64,000 nt of DNA from the NCBI RefSeq assembly GCF_003144195.1, contig NW_020290011.1:124001-188000 (forward strand). Direction: 5' to 3'. The position numbers were made by a program, and so were the translations under genes. The DNA is from Ceraceosorus guamensis (Eukaryota > Basidiomycota > Exobasidiomycetes > Ceraceosorales > Ceraceosoraceae). This document shows positions 35,225 to 47,078 of this stretch, one piece after another; the stretch's first letter is position 1, and each line of letters opens with the position of its first letter. The notes beneath the pieces are model-generated. The model was not told where the DNA came from. It saw only the letters and a program-made list of their open reading frames with translations, and ran no database searches.

Positions 35225-36417
35225 TCATGGGCTAGTGAGAGGAAGGGACATTGTACTTGGCCTGAAAGGAGGAGCGAAAGGAGGGTGAGCAGAGAGACAG
35301 ACAGCATCGAGAGGGGGAAGCAGAGCCAGATGGGGATGGGCGATGAGCAGAGTGCAGAAAGGATGATGCCGTGCTTCAACAGTCTCTCCACGCTCTCTAC
35401 GCACCATCTCTACACCTGCATACTTGTACCTTTTGAAAGGGCCGGCCAGCAAAACAGTGAATGCGAGATGGAGTATGATCAGCCATTGCCCAAATCTACA
35501 CGTGCGAGCAAAAAAAGCGCAAGGGAAGCGCAGAGGTCGACTTACCCGCACTTGACGTAGAAAGCTGCACGTAGACATGAAGGGAGAGCGGGGCACGAGG
35601 AGAAAGTTCAGAACATTGTAGCAAGCCAAGTGTGAAGGAGAAGACGACTACGCACGTTGATTGTCCTCTGAACAGTCCAAGATGGTCTTGTATGCTCCCG
35701 ATGCATCGCTGATACCTGTCAATGCTTGAATGATGCGTTTGCCCAATCCTTTGCCCTGGAGAAGACAATCGCACATTTATTAAGCACAACGCTCCTTCGC
35801 AATCGACGCCGTCTGGTCTTGGCACATCCGCCCGCGCGCACCCCGTCCAGCGTCCACCTGGGCTGACCCGGAACCCTGTCTACCGCCGCACCGCATTCCT
35901 TTCCCCCCTTTCCCCTTTACCTAATCCCGCATCCGCACCTCTCGCGCACTCACCTGCACATTCTTATCCACAGCAATATCCTCGATATGTCCGCAATCTC
36001 CCAAATTCCTGATGAATTTCCTCTCCATAAACACCGTCCCCGTGGCCACAATGGTATCCTTTTGCTTGTCCAATATGACGATGGGATAATAGGTTTGCGG
36101 AGATGCGGTTTGGATCAAACGAAAGCGGTCTGACCAGGCTTGCGCTCCTGGGTCCGGAACGGTGGTGAGAGCTTGAAGCACTTGAATGTGTCCGCGCGAA
36201 TGGTCGCTCGAAGAGAGAGGTCGGATCTGCAAATGATGCGCGCGCACAGGGAGGGGAGGGGAGGGAGGAGGATGCTTGGATGAGCCCTACTGATGCGCGC
36301 AATGACGATGCAGCCAGCGCTCACGTGTAGATCATCTGGCAGTTCGTCGATGACAGACTGAGGAATGAGCTTTGCGTCGAATGCTAGATCCAACTCGGCG
36401 TTGGGTGTGAAGGGCAT
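35225..36417 (-). CDS. GNA1: Glucosamine-6-phosphate N-acetyltransferase
   Basis: Five exons (minus): 36325-36417, 35954-36226, 35656-35755, 35546-35564 (19 bases) and 35225-35429, 229 residues. The GNAT enzyme makes GlcNAc-6-phosphate from glucosamine-6-phosphate and acetyl-CoA, on the way to UDP-GlcNAc for chitin, N-glycans and GPI anchors. Family marks: LIRPLSSSD-like start of the GNAT core (IRPLSSSDHSRG), YYPIVILDK, the beta-strand pair VATGTVFMERKFIRNLGDCGHIEDIAV, the acetyl-CoA loop GKGLGKRIIQAL, YKTILDCSEDN, and FYVKCG followed by AGVEMVRR, where yeast Gna1 ends CGFSNAGVEMQIRK. About 50 further residues, proline- and leucine-rich, follow before the stop. Whether they are translated or removed by an unseen intron is uncertain. 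Divergent from CWC27. Confidence 0.9.
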
Positions 36418-37103
36418 CTCGAGTATGCGCGCCTCTTCGGCTCTGATCTGCGCGTAGTCGCTTTCGCTTTGTGGTCAATTGATTCGATCTTCGAGTGCCC
36501 TCTTGAAGCTTATTGACTCGAGGTACATGGGACAATGAATGTGAATGTGGGTGTGGATGTGGGTGTGGATGTGGATGTGGGTGTGGCCATGTTCTGCCTC
36601 GACCCCTCGCCGAGTGTTCATGCTTGACAAGTTTTTGAGTTTGAGTGGATGCTGTGTTGTAATGCGCACCTTGCATGAACGCAATGTCACGAGTCAGAGT
36701 CGCGAGTGCGTGCATGCAACACGCCGAGATGCGGCGCACGGACCTGCCCGCACACATTCCGTACGAGAAGTGCGCCTGGGGCGGTATAGATAAGTGAATC
36801 AAATGACTTTGGCTGCTGTGGAGGAGAGGATGCTGCATGGTCACGCGGAGACGTTTTGAATGTGAATAATGTGAATCGTCAATGAAGACTTCGAATCTGC
36901 TGAATCAAGAATCAAGAATCTGAGTCAAGTGACAATCAACCGACCGATCAAAGAAAGTGAAAGAGTTGTTGTGTGCTTTCCACCGCGCGTCTCCATCCAA
37001 CGCTCGCGCCATAATTAACACAACACCTGGCCCGGCCATCCAACCCAGATCGACTCATCTGCTCTGCGTAAGGGCAGGGCACAGGCAGCCAGGCTTTACG
37101 AGC
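36418..37103. other. Divergent promoter region, GNA1 / CWC27
   Basis: About 690 bases with no gene. A (GTGTGG/GAATGT)n-type microsatellite lies at about 36537-36591. An AT-rich patch with GAATCAAGAATCAAGAATC words lies at about 36855-36930. Unlike most other divergent regions in the window, no CACGTG box was found. Confidence 0.55.
36537..36591. repeat. GT-rich hexamer microsatellite
   Basis: Imperfect tandem GTGGAT/GTGGGT/GTGAAT hexamers in the GNA1/CWC27 divergent promoter. A related pure GAATGT array occurs at 44.3 kb. Confidence 0.8.
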
Positions 37104-39372
37104 ATGTCCAACATTTACAACACCGAGCCCGCGCCTAGCGCTAGAGTCGTCATGAGCACCAGCGCAGGCGATCTAGACATCGAGTGCGTGCTTGCCAGCA
37201 GCTGCGACTTGCGATTGATTGATGCGCGCGGCGGGCATCAAAGGTCTCGCTGTGGCTGCCAAGGCATCCACACACACGCACGCACACGCACACGCAACGC
37301 ACCATTGCGTGGTCCAGGATATGGCCTCCTCTTGCTGACTCCCTTCACCGCATTCCCACTTGCACTTGCAGATTGTGGGCCAAAGAAACACCTTTGGCTT
37401 CGAGAAACTTTCTTCAGCTGGCCATGGAGGGTTACTATGATGGCACGACCTTTCATCGACTAGTGCAAGGCTTCATCATTCAAGGTGGAGATGCTTCGGG
37501 CGCAGGCGATGGCGGTGCGTTCACCCAGTCACTCGCTCATCTTCGTCACTTTTTGCAATCGATGAGTTCCGCTGATGAGCCTGCGCCTGTTCCCTCGCAA
37601 CAGGAGAATCGATCTATGGTCAACCTTTTGCTGATGAACCGCATCAAAGGCTGAGATTGAACCGAAGAGGCTTGCTAGCCTGCGCAAACGAAGGCGAGAG
37701 GGACAGCAACACGAGCCAATTCTTTGTGAGCGAGCACGGCATGGCAAGCCCGCACATCCAAGACGCGGGACCATTGCCGCGGCGAACTAAATGCATGCAC
37801 TCATGCTCCTCCCCCTTTTCTGTCCTGCAGTTCACCCTAGACGCTACTCCAGAGCTTCAAGGCCGTCATACAATGTTCGGTCGCATCACTGGTCCGACAA
37901 TTTACAATCTCTTGACGCTCGCATCTCACGAGGTTCAGCAGGGCACCGATACACCCGTGCAGCCCGCTCCCAAAGTGCTCACCGTCAAAGTTTTAGAGGA
38001 GCCTTGGGGCGACGTCAAGCCGAGGATCACGCGCGAGGAGAGGGCCGAGCAGGAGAGGGCGAGAAGAGTCGCAAAGAAGGAGAGGGCGCGAGAGAGGGAA
38101 AAGGGAGCAAAGGGCGTCAAGTGAGTTCTGAAGCTGGCCTCCTCATCGCAAGTCGAACGATCGCTGAGCTGCCCCTCTAAAACATGCCGCCCGGTGGTCA
38201 GGAACAAATCGTTGCTTTCTTTCGGCGAGACGGAAGAGGAGGGCGCGATATTGAAAGGTCCAAAAAGCTCGCACGACTTGCTACCGGAGTATAAGCGTGC
38301 CAAGCGAATGCGCCAAGAGAGCGAGGGGCTAGTGTCGCGAATTGGCTCAACGACCGAGACTTCCGCCTCTCGAGGCGACCGCAGCTCACACGCGCAAGCA
38401 GCGCCGTCCAGAGCGGTCAAAAAAGATGAGCAGGCCATGCACAAGAGACCTGATGGAGAGCTTGAAGAGGCCGTCTCTCTCGCCAAGCTGAGAGAGCAGG
38501 CTTCCAAGCCGACAGCTCGAGAAGAGCAAGCGCAAAAGATTGCAAAGTTGGAAGCTTCATTGCGGCGTGATGGAGCAACATCGAAGGAAGAGGAAGTGTC
38601 TCGAGCAACGCAAGCCAAGAGCAAAGGTCGATTAGCCTTGGAAGCTATGCGGGCTCAGTACACCTCGTCGACGAGCGGTGGGGGCGCAGCGAGCAGAAAG
38701 TCGAAGAGGGAGATGGACAGAGCGAGCAAGAAGGAGCGAGAGAATGAAGAAGCTCTGGAGAGGTTCAAGGATGGACTTAGGAGAGCTAGCGCTAGCGTCA
38801 GTGGGAGCGAATCGCCAGAGAGGAGCAGGAAAGGATCCAGAGCGCGAGGAGTGGAGGAGTGGGATGAGGAAGAGAGGTTGATGAAGGAGTATGGAAGCGA
38901 GAGCAGCGAGGGGATGACGGGTGGGAGCTGGAGAGAGCACGTGTTCAGAGCTGGGAAGGATCAAGTCAACGAGCGGGTTGGGCAGGATGATCAGGTGAGC
39001 CTAGCCTTGCGTCTTTTCGACTCCGCACTACTTGTTGACTCTGTGCGGCTGGATGTCGCTCATGTCCAGTACGTGACGTTGGACCCGCGTGCGCCTGGAG
39101 CCTTGTCCCTCGCAGTGGATGGAGAAAAGGACAGGGGCAAGCGAGGTCGAGAATTGGTCGAGTCGCGCGAAGATCATTCCAGGCGCTCGGAACGACGAGG
39201 AAAGGAAGAGAGCAGGAGGCAGAGCCGCAGCAGCAGGAGATATTCTAGGAGTCCGCAGTATGGACGTGCGCGCGATGATCGGGGTAAGGGTAGAGATGAA
39301 GAGAGAGATGCAAGGAGAGTGGCAAGGTACGAAGGTGAAGAGGTCAAACCCAGAGACGTGCAGAGATGGTAA
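37104..39372 (+). CDS. CWC27: Spliceosomal cyclophilin Cwc27
   Basis: Six exons: 37104-37183, 37372-37514, 37604-37725, 37831-38120, 38202-38994 and 39070-39372, 576 residues. Cwc27 is a cyclophilin-fold component of the activated spliceosome. The N-terminal about 180 residues form the cyclophilin domain: MSNIYNTEP, VVMSTSAGDLDIELWAKETP, YYDGTTFHRLVQGFIIQGGD, ESIYGQPFADEPHQRL, NTSQFFFTLDATPELQGRHTMFG. In the active-site region FHRLV and GGD are kept, but the Trp of catalytic cyclophilins is not seen in the LDATPELQGRHTMFG segment (His instead), as is typical of Cwc27. The rest is charged and helical (REERAEQERARRVAKKERARERE), with a late Arg/Ser-rich tail (SRSSRRYSRSP). The intron 38995-39069 is the best model, although the frame stays open across it. 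Divergent from GNA1. Confidence 0.95.
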
Positions 39373-40191
39373 GGGCCGCTTTCTGCTCTGCTCTGCTCCT
39401 CCCGCGCGCGCATTTGCAGTGCGAAGAGGACCAAGATCCTCAAACTCGACTCCCCATTCCTACCGCAACCGCTGCATCGCCCTCGCTGTTCCATCTACGC
39501 AAAACACAAATTGGGGGGGGGCGTGCTTACAGATCCACAAGCTACGCGTCTGCTTCTGTCCACCTCTTCGACCATGCAAGCGTGCTCTGCCGCATAAGCA
39601 CAAGTCGAGCGATGACGAGCTCGCGAATCGGACACTGTTGGCTGAACACAACACCTATCGAAGCTCTGTGTCGAATGTCCTGTTCTGCGCGTCCGAATTG
39701 CTCGACCAGCAGCGCATCTCCCACAGCCCCGCCACGTAAAGCCAGCGAGCGCCGACTCGTACTTTGGTCGCCCCCAAATAGATGAGCGGAACGACCATGG
39801 ATCCGCTAGCTAGCAGTTGACACCGAGCGTGAGTCACGTTCATCGAATTCGTGTACGTGTGAGCTAGAAATGAAGATTACAAATATCCATTGCGGGAGGG
39901 ATGGAGTAGAAGGGAACAGATGATAGTTGTCAGTGGTGCGAGACGTGTACAGTACAAGATGCGAATGAGTGAATCGTGCAGGCGGCGCAAACACCGACTT
40001 TGAAGCAATACACGCTGCGCAGAAGCTTCGATTGCTCATGAAGGGTTCGCAAGAAGAAGCTTGCAGGAGAAGCTTGCAGGCAATTCTGCAAGATGATATC
40101 TAGAGGAGAGGCACCCCGCGCCTACTCTTATGACCCGCGCCAGGTTGTTCACCCTATGGCACCGGCGTGCGGCATTAGCGTGCCATCCGTC
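39373..40191. other. Convergent 3' intergenic region, CWC27 and PROPPIN
   Basis: About 820 bases with no gene. A short direct repeat (AAGCTTGCAGG twice) lies at about 40049-40082. Nothing else is seen. Confidence 0.5.
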
Positions 40192-43100
40192 TCACCACTC
40201 GTCCATCTCGCTGCCAAATCTGCTGAATTCGACAAGCTCGCAGCCAAAAGATTTGCCGCGCTTCTCTTTCTTCGGGTCCACACTGGTCGAAGCTCCCTCT
40301 TCCGACTCTTTGTACATGTCCAGAACCACCGAGGATGTTTCTTTCGATGACTGCATGACGTCGCGAGACGTGTCTGGTCGAGCTGCGAGGGCGATGCGAT
40401 AGTAACCTCCTGAAGACGTGAGCGCGACGAGATGATACTTCCCATCTCTGGATTTCGGAGCCAGACTTGGACCCTCGTCTTGCGCTCGTTTCTTGACGCG
40501 ACCAGTCTCTGCATCCTGTGAGGTGGAGGTCATGGGAGCGTCGGCGCGGATCCAGCTCAAGAAGATCCTCTCTTCAATGGATGCTTCTCCCTTCAGGACG
40601 TCGCCCACTCTGGCTCTCATCGCTGCCCATGCGCCCTCTGTACTTCGTTGCTCTCCACCTCCCACAGCCTCTACTCTGCTGCTGTCCTTCTGCGCTGCTA
40701 CCGTGTCGCTCCGATGGTTTTCGTCTCTTGCGCTCTGGCGCGCGTGTGAACCTCCGACATCACGCGTCTTCCTTGGTCCGACCAGAAGCCCCTTTCCCCT
40801 ACTCGAAAATACTTCGAGCGGGATGAAGAATTGAGCATCGGACCACTCCGACTTGAAGTACTTTGGCAACATCTCTTTGGGTATATTGCCGACCAGCCCA
40901 CCAATCGCAGACGGCAGATATTTTGTGGCGTTTTGAGAAAGACGAAATGCTGTTGTCGTCTTACGCGACGTGTTTTGGACGTTGTCCAAGGTCGATGCGT
41001 TGCGGGCCTCGAGCATCGAGAAAATGTGAATGGTGCCCGTATCGCTGGCTACTGCCACTGCGCAATTGTCGGGTGCAAAAGACACGTCCAGAATGCCGGC
41101 TTGATCCGTGCCTCTTCTAAACTCTCGCAACAAAGAGGGCGCGATTTGCGTCTTTGCGCGTCCACCGTCGTTGTGGGGAGCTGACTTGGTCACCGCCCAG
41201 ACGCGGATCAAGGTTCCTCGAGCAGAAGCGGTGGCAAGCAGTGAGCCATCCTGAGATAACGCAAGCGAGGTAACGCTAGACGAGTGGGCTGCTAGGATGG
41301 ACGTTGCGCCTGTCAAAATTGCTCTTCGTTCCATGCCGCGCTGGTGGCGTGAGAGTGGGAGACGCAAGAGCTGCACATGGCCCCTCTGCCGTCCTGGCAA
41401 AGCTACGAGAGCCGAACCTCCTGCGTGGGAAGAGATGGCGATAGAAGATGCTGTGGAGCGGTGGTCGAGACGCGTCAGCAGGCTCGAGCACACGAGAGCT
41501 CTGATTGCACGGATCGCGAATTTCGAGCATGCTGACTCACAAGAAACTTTCGCAGCGATATCCAATTTTGCAACCTGCCGAACGCTCATTGGTCTACTCA
41601 TTACTCCAGATACAGCGTCGCTCTTCTCGTTCGGCTGGTCTGCCAGCTCAAAGACATGAGCTTGAGTCTCGAGAAGAGCAACAAGCATAGTACTGCGTTG
41701 GTCTGTGCCTTGGCGGAACGACTTGACCCGCACACCTTGTACAGCTTCGCCAAACTCTAGCTCTGCTACCTCTCTGCCCTTTCCCTCTGCGATGCCACGA
41801 TCTGCATCGCTCACAGTAGTGCGCTCCGGAATGGGAATAGCACCAGCGCGCATGGCCGCCGTTCGCCGTTCCTGTGCGGCGGCAGGCAATTCTGACCCGG
41901 TAATGCTCGTATTGAGGCTTCTGTCCATCTGGGCGCCGGATGCAGCCTGTTCCAGCGACAAATCATCCAAATGTCTCGCTAGACCAGCTGCACTGCCCAT
42001 CTCCGATGTCCTAGATGTAGCACCGCGCTGATCACGCTTTGCCTGGTGTGAAGCCTTGTTGACGTCCTCTTTAGTCGATTGCTCGCCCGAATATGACGCT
42101 CCGCCATCTGACGAGGCAGAGCGCGAGGAGCTTGACCTAGCATCTTCACCGCTGTGAGACGCAAAGGGGTCGTCTAGACCGGCCGAACTTGCTGATATGC
42201 TGCGGCCTTGTGAGTTTCCGTGCTGGCTCGAATCCATCCTAAAGCTTTCGGAATCACTAGAAAGCTTCCCTAAGGCCGCCGAGCTGTCTGAGAATTTGGT
42301 TGAGGCTTCGTTCGACAGCTGATGGAGCTGGCTGGCCGACATGCCGCGCAGCTCGAGGTCCGTGGGGTCTGTCGCCAGCTCCTGCGAGGATTCCCGCAGG
42401 ATGAGGCCATCATCCTCCTCAGCCTCATCCTCCACATCACCTACTGGCTCATGCGCCGGGAGATTGCCATGCAGTAAAGAAGAAAGTGCCCCACTGCGCT
42501 GCATACCTTTTGAGTCTCGAGATGAGCTCGCAATAGACGATGCGTCATCTTCGTGAGCTTCAGATGCCGCAGATGAGAGATGCAGGTCAGGATGACCAGA
42601 CTCGCGCGCCCATGCTGCTACTCTTCGTCGCGCTTCCATCCCTTCCAGGTCCAAGGAGCGAGACGATGCGGACACAGTGGGACTCCCTGAGATAGCTGGC
42701 ACTTGCCTGCTCGATTGCTTGCGATAGATTGGACCGGGCGCTTGCGCTGAGCCAGCATCAAAGACTGTGGAAGCTTGATCTTCGTCGGGCAGTCCCGCTG
42801 TTTTTGAGGAACTAGCCGCGGCAATGGACAAGCTTGCGGCTTCATCCCACAGCACGACCTTGTTGGGCGCGAAGAGGGGCACCCTGCCTCCTCCTACAAG
42901 CACGAGCAAAGAGCTGGAGTCAACAGCGCAAGCGAAGGACAAGCCACCTTGAGAGGGGGGGAAATCTGCGAGTCCAAGGTGAGGTCATCCGAGTAACGGA
43001 TATTTGCATGCGATTCTGGGTCCGACTCACTTCGCCTAGCCACGATCTTGAGAGGAGCAGCTCTGAGAATGATGAAACCATCGTCGGTAGCGCATACATA

Positions 43101-43277
43101 CAGGTTGCTTGCCGACCGGCTGTCCCTTGCCCCCACCACCTCGTGCACTTGAAGACGCGTATCCGGCCTTGATGCAGCCTCATCGCTGACGTCACCTCGC
43201 AAAGGAGTGCAGGAAGCCCAGGTGAACAAGGGAGCCGAGACGTGGGAAGAGAGCGTGTGTCGAGGAAGGGGCATCAT
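40192..43277 (-). CDS. PROPPIN (WIPI3/4, Hsv2-like) with very large disordered insertion
   Basis: Three exons (minus): 43031-43277, 41541-42947 and 40192-41450, about 970 residues. PROPPINs are seven-bladed beta-propellers that bind PI3P and PI(3,5)P2 on autophagic and endosomal membranes. Family marks are the blade-2 block GGGRVPLFAPNKVVLWDEA, LVALPGRQRGHVQLL, HSSSVTSLALSQDGSLLATAS, GTLIRVW, and the lipid-binding FRRG motif in LLREFRRGTDQA, followed by FAPDNCAVAVASDTGTIHIFS. These resemble WIPI3/WIPI4/Hsv2 more than Atg18. Between blade 2 and the next recognised strand (LEFGEAVQGVRV) sit about 355 residues, roughly 121-477, rich in Ser, Asp, Glu and Ala. A second insert interrupts the last blade. 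The 90-base intron 41451-41540 has strong splice sites and removes a segment foreign to the family, though the frame is open without it. Family PROPPINs are usually 350-500 residues. Confidence 0.88.
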
Positions 43278-43607
43278 GATGGAAGCGAGTGTACGATGGC
43301 TGTAGCTGCGACAGGGCTAAGCGATGGAAGAGCCATGTGGGGCGTTCGCGCGAGCGAGACCGTCAAGCTGAGCGCGGCTCTGGCCAATAGGAGCTGGCCC
43401 AAGGGCAAGGCACGCACGCTTTGCAACACTCTCTGATGCAAGCAAAGATCGAGGTATGGGAGTTGTGACTCTTGGTGGTCCGTGGGATGTGTGTGCACTT
43501 CACGTCGCACTTCGTGAAATGCGCGCGCATGCAATCATCACACGAGCGAAGCGAATTCACATTAATCGTGAATCACAATCTCGCATGGCTGCACAACAAT
43601 CACGAAT

Positions 43608-43613
43608 CACGTG
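43608..43613. promoter_or_regulatory. CACGTG box in TCACGTGA, PROPPIN/phosphatase divergent region
   Basis: ATCACGTGAA at 43606-43615, about 330 bases upstream of the PROPPIN start, embedded in an AT-rich AATCACGAATC patch. It is one of five TCACGTGA octamers, all in divergent intergenic regions. Confidence 0.45.
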
Positions 43614-44338
43614 AATGCCCGATCAACCTGCTGCTTCATGTGATGCACAGATACGGTAGACTGACTCACCTCTGGTAAGGCTGGTAAGGTATGATACCTC
43701 TGCACGCATCACAACTCTTGACTACTCTTGACTCATCAGACCTCGAACGATCCGTCCTGAATCGTGAATTTGAAGCGACACGTCGCCGCTAGCCACCATG
43801 GCGGGATTTGACTCTCCACTCAGAATTCTGTCTTGATGTGGATTCTGAGACAAGGGATGGGGATTCGTAATGGAAATCTTCCACAACTGCGAAAAACTCA
43901 AAAAGTTGAACTGTTTGAGTATTCGTTGGCAATTCACATTTACGTTGCGATTGCCAGTAACGTCACCGCACCCGTAGGCGCTCAAGGTCGGAGACTTGGC
44001 GCCAGATATTGGCGCCGTCATGTCAGAAATGTAGCTAGCTCGCTTCACAACGGCGGGAGATGCACACAGTCACCAAGACTTTTGGCCTCGACGCACTGAT
44101 GGCACACGCCACCAAAGGTGCAATCAAGAATCCTCTTCTGACTGTATCACCATAGTCGCACCCACGTACGCGCCCCGCAAAAGAAGCGCCACCAGCGGCC
44201 GCCGGTCCATGAGTTGGTCCGCTGCAGATGCGAAGCCACGACCAGCAGCGATCGCAAAGGCCCAATGCCTCGGCGAGTACCTCGACGGTCCCATCGACTC
44301 ACACCGACAAAGGCATGAAGCGGTGTGATTTGATCAAG

Positions 44339-44371
44339 AATGTGAATGTGAATGTGAATGTGAATGTGAAT
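44339..44371. repeat. GAATGT hexamer microsatellite
   Basis: Five near-perfect TGTGAA units in tandem at 44341-44370, in the long divergent intergenic region. Confidence 0.9.
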
Positions 44372-45104
44372 GATCAGAGCCCTGCAACCCGCCCACACTG
44401 CGCTGAGATAGAGCAGAGAGCTGAGCTGAGTTGCTCCACATTCAGAATGACAAGCCACTCCGCACGTGCGCAGAACGCGGTCGATGATGGCAAACAAAAA
44501 ATCCAAATCCAAATCCAAATAAGCATAGTGAAGGGTGGTGCGAGCAGTAGTGAGTGAGTGTCAGTGGCGGGCACAATGTGCCGCATAGCCGTGATGCAAG
44601 GCGGACGTTTACGGTTCACCTGCGGGCAATCAATCGCATCGGTGTTTGGTCACCTATACGTACATGCAAATCACGAATGCGCTTGTGAGAAGCTAGCGTG
44701 AAAAGGGCACCGAGGTACATTTCTCCGCCGTGCGTGATGCGATTCTTCTTGCGAATCACTTCTGTCGGGGAAACATCATGCTTCTCCACAACGCGCATAT
44801 AGGAACGTTCCCTATTGCGTTGCTCAACTTTGGTGGACCGCAGGCTGTCTTTGTGGACGGCATAGTCCAGCTCCGTCTTCTGTGCAGGTACCTTGCCCGT
44901 GCTGATGTAGGTACGAGCGCTAGCGGCGACTGCCGTTGCTTCATAGCGCTTCGGTGATGCTCGCTGGCTGCAAAGGTGCAGTACATCTCTCGTTCATGGC
45001 TGTGCGACGATTCCAACGTCCCTCAAACGTACAAAAGGATCATGATGCTTGACAAGCGCCCCAGTTCCCCACGCAAGCGACGCTTTCCGCATACTTTGTA
45101 CACG

Positions 45105-46954
45105 ATGCAGATCTCGCTGGCCCTACTCTCCTCCGTTCTGAGCGTCGCTCTCGCTGCTCAGAACATCCTTGCTGCCCCTAGCCCTTTGCCTTTGCCTGGC
45201 GTGGACAATGATTTGGACGGTGACAAGCAGCTCAATGATGGCCTACCTGCCGACATCTTTCATTACATGGTGAGCTCCAAAACATATGTTGCTTCCCCAC
45301 GCTCTGTCATCGTCACTCACCTTCCCATCTCACCACAGGGTCAATACTCTCCTCGTTACTTGGTGAAAGACGATACGACCTTGGTCCCTCCGGGCTGCCA
45401 AGTGTCCGCAGTCTCATCCCTTGAGCGTCACGGAGCACGTCATTTCACTTCCGGCGCTCTCAAGAACGCTCAAGCCACGCTCAAGACGCTCAAGACGGCT
45501 CTATCTCCGGCCGCAAATGTGCCTGATAACCTGCGCTTCATTGCCAACTACACCATTGGTACCGAGACTGGCAGTCTGGTGCCATATGGCGCGTTGCAAG
45601 CTTATCTCTCTGGCAAGAGCACCGCAAAAGTCTACCCGGGTTTGTCGGGACGCAACGCAAAGCTGTTCGTCAGGTCTTCTGGCGACGAAGCGCTTGGCGA
45701 TGATCGTGTCATTGTTACCGCCAAGTATTGGAGGCTCGGCTTCGAAGGCAAACCGTTCCCCTCTGGTGATTTCAGCACGTCGGCTCAGATCCGCGCGGCG
45801 CCCGGTCTGACCGAGCCAGACGTCGTGTTTAGCGAATTGACTGGTCAGAACAATACGCTCGACGTTTCTACCTGCACGAATGAAAACAATCTCCCCTCCA
45901 GTCAAGGAGAGAGCGGTGCCCAAAGCCGCTATGGAGCTTCGACTCTGGTGCCTACCATTGGCGCGAGGTTGCAACAAGTCATCAAGGACGCTGGTGGTGC
46001 CAACGTCACGCTGACCTACTCTGACATTTTGAACATCGGGAATTTGGTGAGATGCAACGCGGTCCGGGCGCACTGCAGGTGAACGATCACTGACAGTGTT
46101 TGTTTGCGCCGCACACAGTGCAGCTTCGAGACTCTGGGTCTCTCGACGGTGCAATCTGGATCCCTGCAGCTACCCAATGGAAAGATCTCGCCCTGGTGCA
46201 ACATCTTCAATAATGACGAATGGCCCTTGTATGGCTACGCCTTGGACGTGGGCAAATGGACTGGAGCAGGGTATGGCAATCCGTACTACAAAGCTCTGGG
46301 TCAAGGATACATCCGAGAGCTGTTGGCTAGATTCAACGGGAAGCTGCCTCCCGCACTTGACAAGCCTACCAGTCTGAACTCGACCATCGACGGCAGCAAT
46401 GCTACTTTTCCGACCCCGCCCGCCAAGACGATCTTCTTTGATGGCTCTCACGATAACAGTGAGTTTGAACAGGCGCATTTGCGGCTCTAGCGCTGACCTT
46501 GCATTCATGGGCTCTTTTAAGACGTTGGACCTATTGCGGCAGCTTTCGGCCTTTTTGACGGGCCAGCGCTCCAGACAAGCTCCCACGCCGAACAAGCCCC
46601 CCACAACTGGGTCTTCTCGAGAATCGCGCCATTGCAAGGCAAAATCGGTGAGGTTGCTCTCGTCTCTTCCATCTTTCTCGCTTGCCTGCTCACCCTCCCT
46701 CTCCTCGGCCCACTCGCGCACCGACAGTCTTCGAAAAGATCACGTGTGGCGTGCCTAACACGCCATTGCCACTGTCACAAGACTACCTTCGTATCCGAGC
46801 AAATGGAGCGATACAGTCTCCGAGCAACGCGTCTTGGTGCCCAGATGCCGGCCTTGACCCCTTATCGAGACTTGGCCTTTGCAAACTGTCTAACGTGAAC
46901 AAGGCACTCGACTGGGTCAACACTGACACCGAATGGCAAAAGTGCTTCGCTTAA
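45105..46954 (+). CDS. Secreted histidine acid phosphatase / phytase-like
   Basis: Five exons: 45105-45269, 45339-46046, 46119-46458, 46522-46647 and 46728-46954, 521 residues. The N-terminus MQISLALLSSVLSVALAAQNILA is a clear signal peptide; an in-frame ATG at 45042 would only add a basic leader. The branch-2 histidine-phosphatase motifs are present: RHGAR with nucleophile His at about residue 86, and the proton-donor pair HD at about 402-403 (FDGSHDN). The conserved Arg-rich second block (LFVRSSGDEALGDD), several paired cysteines and NxS/T sequons (NYT, NNT, NVT, NST, NAT, NAS) fit a secreted glycoprotein. The family removes phosphate from external substrates such as phytate. HDN and LFVRSSG are compatible with either acid phosphatase or phytase, so the substrate is open. 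Divergent from PROPPIN, convergent with COG2. Confidence 0.92.
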
Positions 46955-47078
46955 AGAAGATCGCGCACCCCTCCATTTTCTCTGACAGTGAAACCGGAAT
47001 TGCATGCAATTGAAATTTGACCATGTGTGTGCTATGTGAAGCGTAATTTGGAGTCGACGGCAAAGTCGAAAATCGCGA

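Larger units (their letters stand above)
43278..45104. other. Long divergent intergenic region, PROPPIN / acid phosphatase
   Basis: About 1.8 kb with no gene supported. An AT-rich patch at about 43550-43620 contains AATCACGAATCACGTGAA, including TCACGTGA at 43607-43614. Further GATTC/GAATC words lie at 43755-43880 and 44655-44760. A GAATGT hexamer array is at 44339-44371, and three AAATCC units at about 44499-44520. Short open frames here look like chance. Confidence 0.55.

Noticed and set aside
40192-43277. Naming the PROPPIN gene ATG18
   Set aside because: The NKVVLWDEA block and surrounding wording fit the WIPI3/4 (Hsv2) branch better. The insert hinders a firm choice, so no symbol is given.
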